The notes under the pieces: generated by a model
The model's input: only the letters and a program-made list of their open reading frames with translations
What the model was told of the DNA's origin: nothing
Databases searched by the model: none
Position numbers and translations under genes: made by a program
Shown: piece after piece, positions 36,755 through 42,718 of the stretch
Numbering within the stretch: position 1 is the first letter of the stretch
Layout of the letters: each line of letters opens with the position of its first letter
DNA from: Bryobacterales bacterium
GTDB lineage: Bacteria > Acidobacteriota > Terriglobia > Bryobacterales > UBA6623
Assembly: GCA_022823865.1 (NCBI GenBank)
Contig: JAJEHF010000121.1
Location: 1-42,718 of the forward strand
DNA length: 42,718 nt
Reading direction: 5' to 3'

Positions 36755-37894
36755 ATGGAAGTCAAGTTCAGAGCGCAAGACCTCTTCAGCGAGCTGGCTC
36801 TGGCCCAAGGCATCGTAGACAGAAAGACGACCATCCCGGTGCTCGGTCACGTGCTGATCGAGGCCGACAAGGACCGGATCAAGCTGTCTGTCAGCGATTT
36901 GGACCTGAGTTTGCGAACGTCCTGTCAGGCGGAGATTTTGGCCGCAGGTTCAGCCACTGTGCCCCTGCAGTGGCTGCACGACTATTTTCGACTCTTGCCG
37001 CCCGATTCCGAGGTTTCCATCGCCGGTTCAGCCGGCGATGCCGTCGAAGTGACCCAGGGCTCTGCCCGCTCCCGACTGCGCGGCGGCGATGCGATGAAGT
37101 TCCCGGACTTGCCGGCCCTGCCGCAGGACACTGCCAGCCTCCCGCTCGCAGCCCTGGCTAACGCCATCCGCAAGACCATGATTTCGGTGTCGGCCGACTC
37201 CGGCGCCTACAGTTACCAAGGGGGCTGCCTGCTGATGCTGGCACACAATTCCTTGGGGATGGTCTCGACGGATGGCCACCGGCTCTCGCTGTACAGCGAG
37301 GAGACCAGCTTGGCCGGCTTGTCAGAAGAAAGCCGCTGCCTGATTCCGCGCAAGGCCATGCTCAATCTGGAAAAGGTGCTCGCGGTTGCCGCGGCGCCGG
37401 ATGGCGAGGAGGGCGCGGTCGACTTCGCCCAAGATGGAAACCACATCTTTTTCCGGTCCGGCCGGCGCCTGCTTACATGCCAGAAGATGACGGCGGCCTT
37501 CCCCGAATACGCGCGCGTGTTGCCTAACGAGGGCGAGATCGCCATCTCTCGCGAGTTCGCAACCAAGGATCTCGCGGCGACCCTGCGACGCGTGGACCAG
37601 TTCGCCCCGCAGGAGAGCCACGCCGTGCAGTTCGTCCTGGACGACGGCGAGCTGCGGGTGACGGCCAAGACGGCCCTGTCGGGCGAGAGCGAGGCGTCGG
37701 TGCCGACCGAGTATGACGGCGAGCGCTTCCAGGTCGGCTTTAGCGCGCGCAGCGTTCTCGACTTCCTCGGCATCTGCGAGAGCGAAAAAGTGACTCTGGG
37801 CTTGAAGGATCCCGAAAGCGTCGCCGAACTCAGCGTTCCCGGGCTAGGAGAGGGCAAGCAGCATCGGTACGTGATCATGCCGATCCGGCAGTGA
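36755..37894 (+). CDS. dnaN: DNA polymerase III sliding clamp (beta subunit), first copy
   Basis: A 379-residue clamp of three similar domains that dimerises into a ring. MEVKFRAQDLFSELALAQGIVDRKTTIPVLGHVLIEA is the usual N-terminus in a piece-by-piece sense; STDGHRLSLYSEE sits in domain 2; the C-terminus YVIMPIRQ forms part of the pocket that binds clamp-binding peptides. AGGAGA lies seven to eight bases before the ATG. Directly after oriC, this is likely the main clamp. Confidence 0.95.
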   Translation: MEVKFRAQDLFSELALAQGIVDRKTTIPVLGHVLIEADKDRIKLSVSDLDLSLRTSCQAEILAAGSATVPLQWLHDYFRLLPPDSEVSIAGSAGDAVEVTQGSARSRLRGGDAMKFPDLPALPQDTASLPLAALANAIRKTMISVSADSGAYSYQGGCLLMLAHNSLGMVSTDGHRLSLYSEETSLAGLSEESRCLIPRKAMLNLEKVLAVAAAPDGEEGAVDFAQDGNHIFFRSGRRLLTCQKMTAAFPEYARVLPNEGEIAISREFATKDLAATLRRVDQFAPQESHAVQFVLDDGELRVTAKTALSGESEASVPTEYDGERFQVGFSARSVLDFLGICESEKVTLGLKDPESVAELSVPGLGEGKQHRYVIMPIRQ

Positions 37895-38183
37895 GAGGCC
37901 GCCATCGATCCGGCTGCCGCTGTCGTGCAGTGCCACTCCTCGGCGCTGATCTCTGCTAAGATAATGACTTGAACAGTGCCGCCTGGGTCTGTCTGACAGC
38001 TCGCCAAGGCGAGCCGGGGCACTTCGCGCTGCTGCGTGCAGGTAGGCCGGACGCTGGCTCCAGCCGCTTGCCGTCGGACGGTTGCGCGCCGCGATCGCGA
38101 TCGCCCCGCACTGCCGCGAATATCGCTCACAACGCGCCGAGGGTCTGCGCGGCTGCCGCGCCCGGCGGACGGGAGGTTCCGAC
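37895..38183 (+). promoter_or_regulatory. Spacer between the two clamp genes with promoter-like element
   Basis: About 290 bases. TGCTAAGAT (37954-37962) is another extended -10 of the recurring type and would give the second clamp gene its own transcript with a leader of about 215 bases. An open frame starts at a TTG at 37969, the expected transcription start, and runs for 74 codons; it lacks a recognisable family and may be chance. recF, often located after dnaN, is not here. Confidence 0.4.
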
Positions 38184-41811
<3,628 letters not shown>

Positions 41812-41814
41812 CCT

Positions 41815-41830
41815 GCGCGCAACCGCGCGC
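41815..41830 (+). terminator. Hairpin just after gyrB
   Basis: GCGCGC-aacc-GCGCGC starts three bases after the gyrB stop. It lacks a T-tract. It may end or pause transcription. Confidence 0.35.
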
Positions 41831-41988
41831 CGCCATTGCGAGTCGTCCCGGAAACGGATGGTGCCTCGTCGATGGATGTCAGGCGGCGAGAACCTTCGCA
41901 GCCTCGCATGGACCGGCCCCTGACGGCGTCGCGCCGAGCGACCGGCAGGGTCGCCCGGAATCGGCTTGGCGATGTCCGGGCATGTCCG

Positions 41989-42402
41989 CTAAGGCTCGCT
42001 GCGCGCCAGACGCGCTTGCCGGAACGACCTGACGCACAGCCAGAGAAACGTTGCCAGGTCTACCGCCATCACGCCCTTTGCCGCCACGGCCAGCGGCCGC
42101 TCGACCGTCGCTCCCGCGATCATCTGGGCGAGGCCGATAATGCCGTCCACGGAGCCAAAGAATCCGAGCACGGAGATCACGGCCGCGGCATGCATCGCAT
42201 GTTTGGTGGCCGACGGCCGCTTGGCGATGAATCCGAGCGCGACCAGTGCGAAGCCGAAGGCGGCCGGAATCAAGGCGGTCAGGCTCGAGCGGCCGCTCGC
42301 TAGGTAGACGCCGATGCCCAGGGCTAGCAGCGAGATCCCGAATCCTACGGAGATGCCGGGCATGTTGAGCTGCTTGGGGCCGCTGCTGGCTGGATCCGTC
42401 AT
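41989..42402 (-). CDS. Small hypothetical membrane protein
   Basis: A 137-residue protein with four predicted membrane helices: about residues 17-34, 40-58, 69-90 and 104-125. Loops are short, and the C-terminus is basic (SFRQARLARSEP), suggesting it is cytoplasmic. I do not recognise a family. ATG at 42402 has no visible ribosome site. It converges with gyrB across a 177-base gap. Confidence 0.7.
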   Translation of the reverse strand: MTDPASSGPKQLNMPGISVGFGISLLALGIGVYLASGRSSLTALIPAAFGFALVALGFIAKRPSATKHAMHAAAVISVLGFFGSVDGIIGLAQMIAGATVERPLAVAAKGVMAVDLATFLWLCVRSFRQARLARSEP

Positions 42403-42429
42403 GGTTTCATCATGGCACGGACCCCGATC

Positions 42430-42445
42430 GCGGGCCGAAGCCCGC
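42430..42445. terminator. GC hairpin with CGAA tetraloop
   Basis: GCGGGC-cgaa-GCCCGC is a six-base stem with a four-base loop, 28 bases upstream of the small membrane protein gene. It resembles the GGGCC-gaa-GGCCC hairpins elsewhere in the window. It may belong to the leader of that gene or act as a terminator for an opposing transcript. Confidence 0.3.
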
Positions 42446-42614
42446 TGGGCTCGTACACAGGCACAAGACCAACGCGCGGCCTAAGCCGTCAAATGGAAGT
42501 TGCAGGCGGCGTCGGAGCGCAGCCCTTGGCGAGCCTGCGAGCCGCGTCGGAGCGGCTCGCCACCGGCCGGGGGCAGGCCAATGGCATTAACTTGAGTCCG
42601 TGACTGGCGACGAA

Positions 42615-42634
42615 ATCGTAAGTGATCGTAAGTG
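42615..42634. repeat. Tandem repeat ATCGTAAGTG x2
   Basis: Two perfect adjacent copies of a 10-mer (42615-42624 and 42625-42634), one helical turn apart, about 50 bases upstream of a promoter that reads to the right. Spacing suits a regulator binding the same DNA face twice. Confidence 0.45.
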
Positions 42635-42682
42635 ACTGAAATAGAGTGAGTTCGCGATCAGAGAGAATTTTTTCGCCGGGGC

Positions 42683-42711
42683 TTGACTTTTTCCGCTAGG
42701 TTTGCCATCGT
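42683..42711 (+). promoter_or_regulatory. Sigma-70-type promoter reading off the right edge
   Basis: TTGACT (42683-42688), a 17-base spacer, and CATCGT (42706-42711) preceded by TGC make an extended -10 promoter. It points right, to a gene beyond the window. The -10 hexamer is weak, so the TG extension would be needed. Confidence 0.45.
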
Positions 42712-42718
42712 AGGGTTG

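Noticed and set aside
42412..42603. 63-residue plus-strand frame near the right edge
   Set aside because: No ribosome site, starts within the divergent promoter area and shows no recognisable features.

Overview
The window is high-GC bacterial chromosome carrying the replication-origin neighbourhood. Two classic origin-linked clusters are present: mnmG-rsmG-parS-parA-parB (12.3-16.5 kb) and dnaA-dnaN-dnaN paralogue-gyrB (35.0-41.8 kb). An exported Asp-box protein ends in what I recognise as the Solibacter-type C-terminal domain (TIGR03437). Together with a DUF6807 lipoprotein and the GC-rich codon use, this points to Acidobacteriota, probably the Solibacter/Bryobacterales branch. That placement comes from recognising protein families, not from a search.

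Layout. 0-1.4 kb: accessory or intergenic DNA with repeats, a nested inverted-repeat element and one small hypothetical gene. 1.4-12.2 kb: housekeeping genes in short runs (Asp-box exported protein, alr, argS, GH15 glucoamylase/trehalase-like enzyme, greA plus a CDP-alcohol phosphatidyltransferase, purD plus a Gfo/Idh/MocA oxidoreductase). 12.2-18.4 kb: mnmG-rsmG, two parS sites, parA-parB, and the opposing yebC-ruvC-hypothetical operon. 18.5-27.5 kb: an accessory segment with decayed coding sequence, a di-haem oxidoreductase, two tandem MalT/LuxR-type STAND regulators with a 4-bp GTGA overlap, and a broken transposase. 27.5-32.3 kb: a tight hemB-dacB-pyrB-pyrC operon. 32.3-34.7 kb: DUF6807 lipoprotein, bcp-type peroxiredoxin, larE. 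34.7-41.8 kb: dnaA, a probable oriC with DnaA boxes, dnaN, a second dnaN-like gene and gyrB. 41.8-42.7 kb: a small membrane protein and a promoter reading off the right edge.

How it fits together. dnaA, the DnaA-box spacer, the clamps and gyrB form the initiation module. ParA/ParB with parS form the segregation module about 20 kb away, and most of the DNA between them is the accessory segment plus the hemB-pyrC operon. Points most worth a second look are the tandem sliding-clamp genes, an Ala replacing the first Gly of the DnaA P-loop, the tandem overlapping STAND regulators, a recurring TGCTAGAYT-like extended -10 element, and -10 boxes placed so that transcripts of alr, hemB and larE would begin at the start codon (TTG and GTG in the last two). 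I did not find a clearly new multi-gene system.
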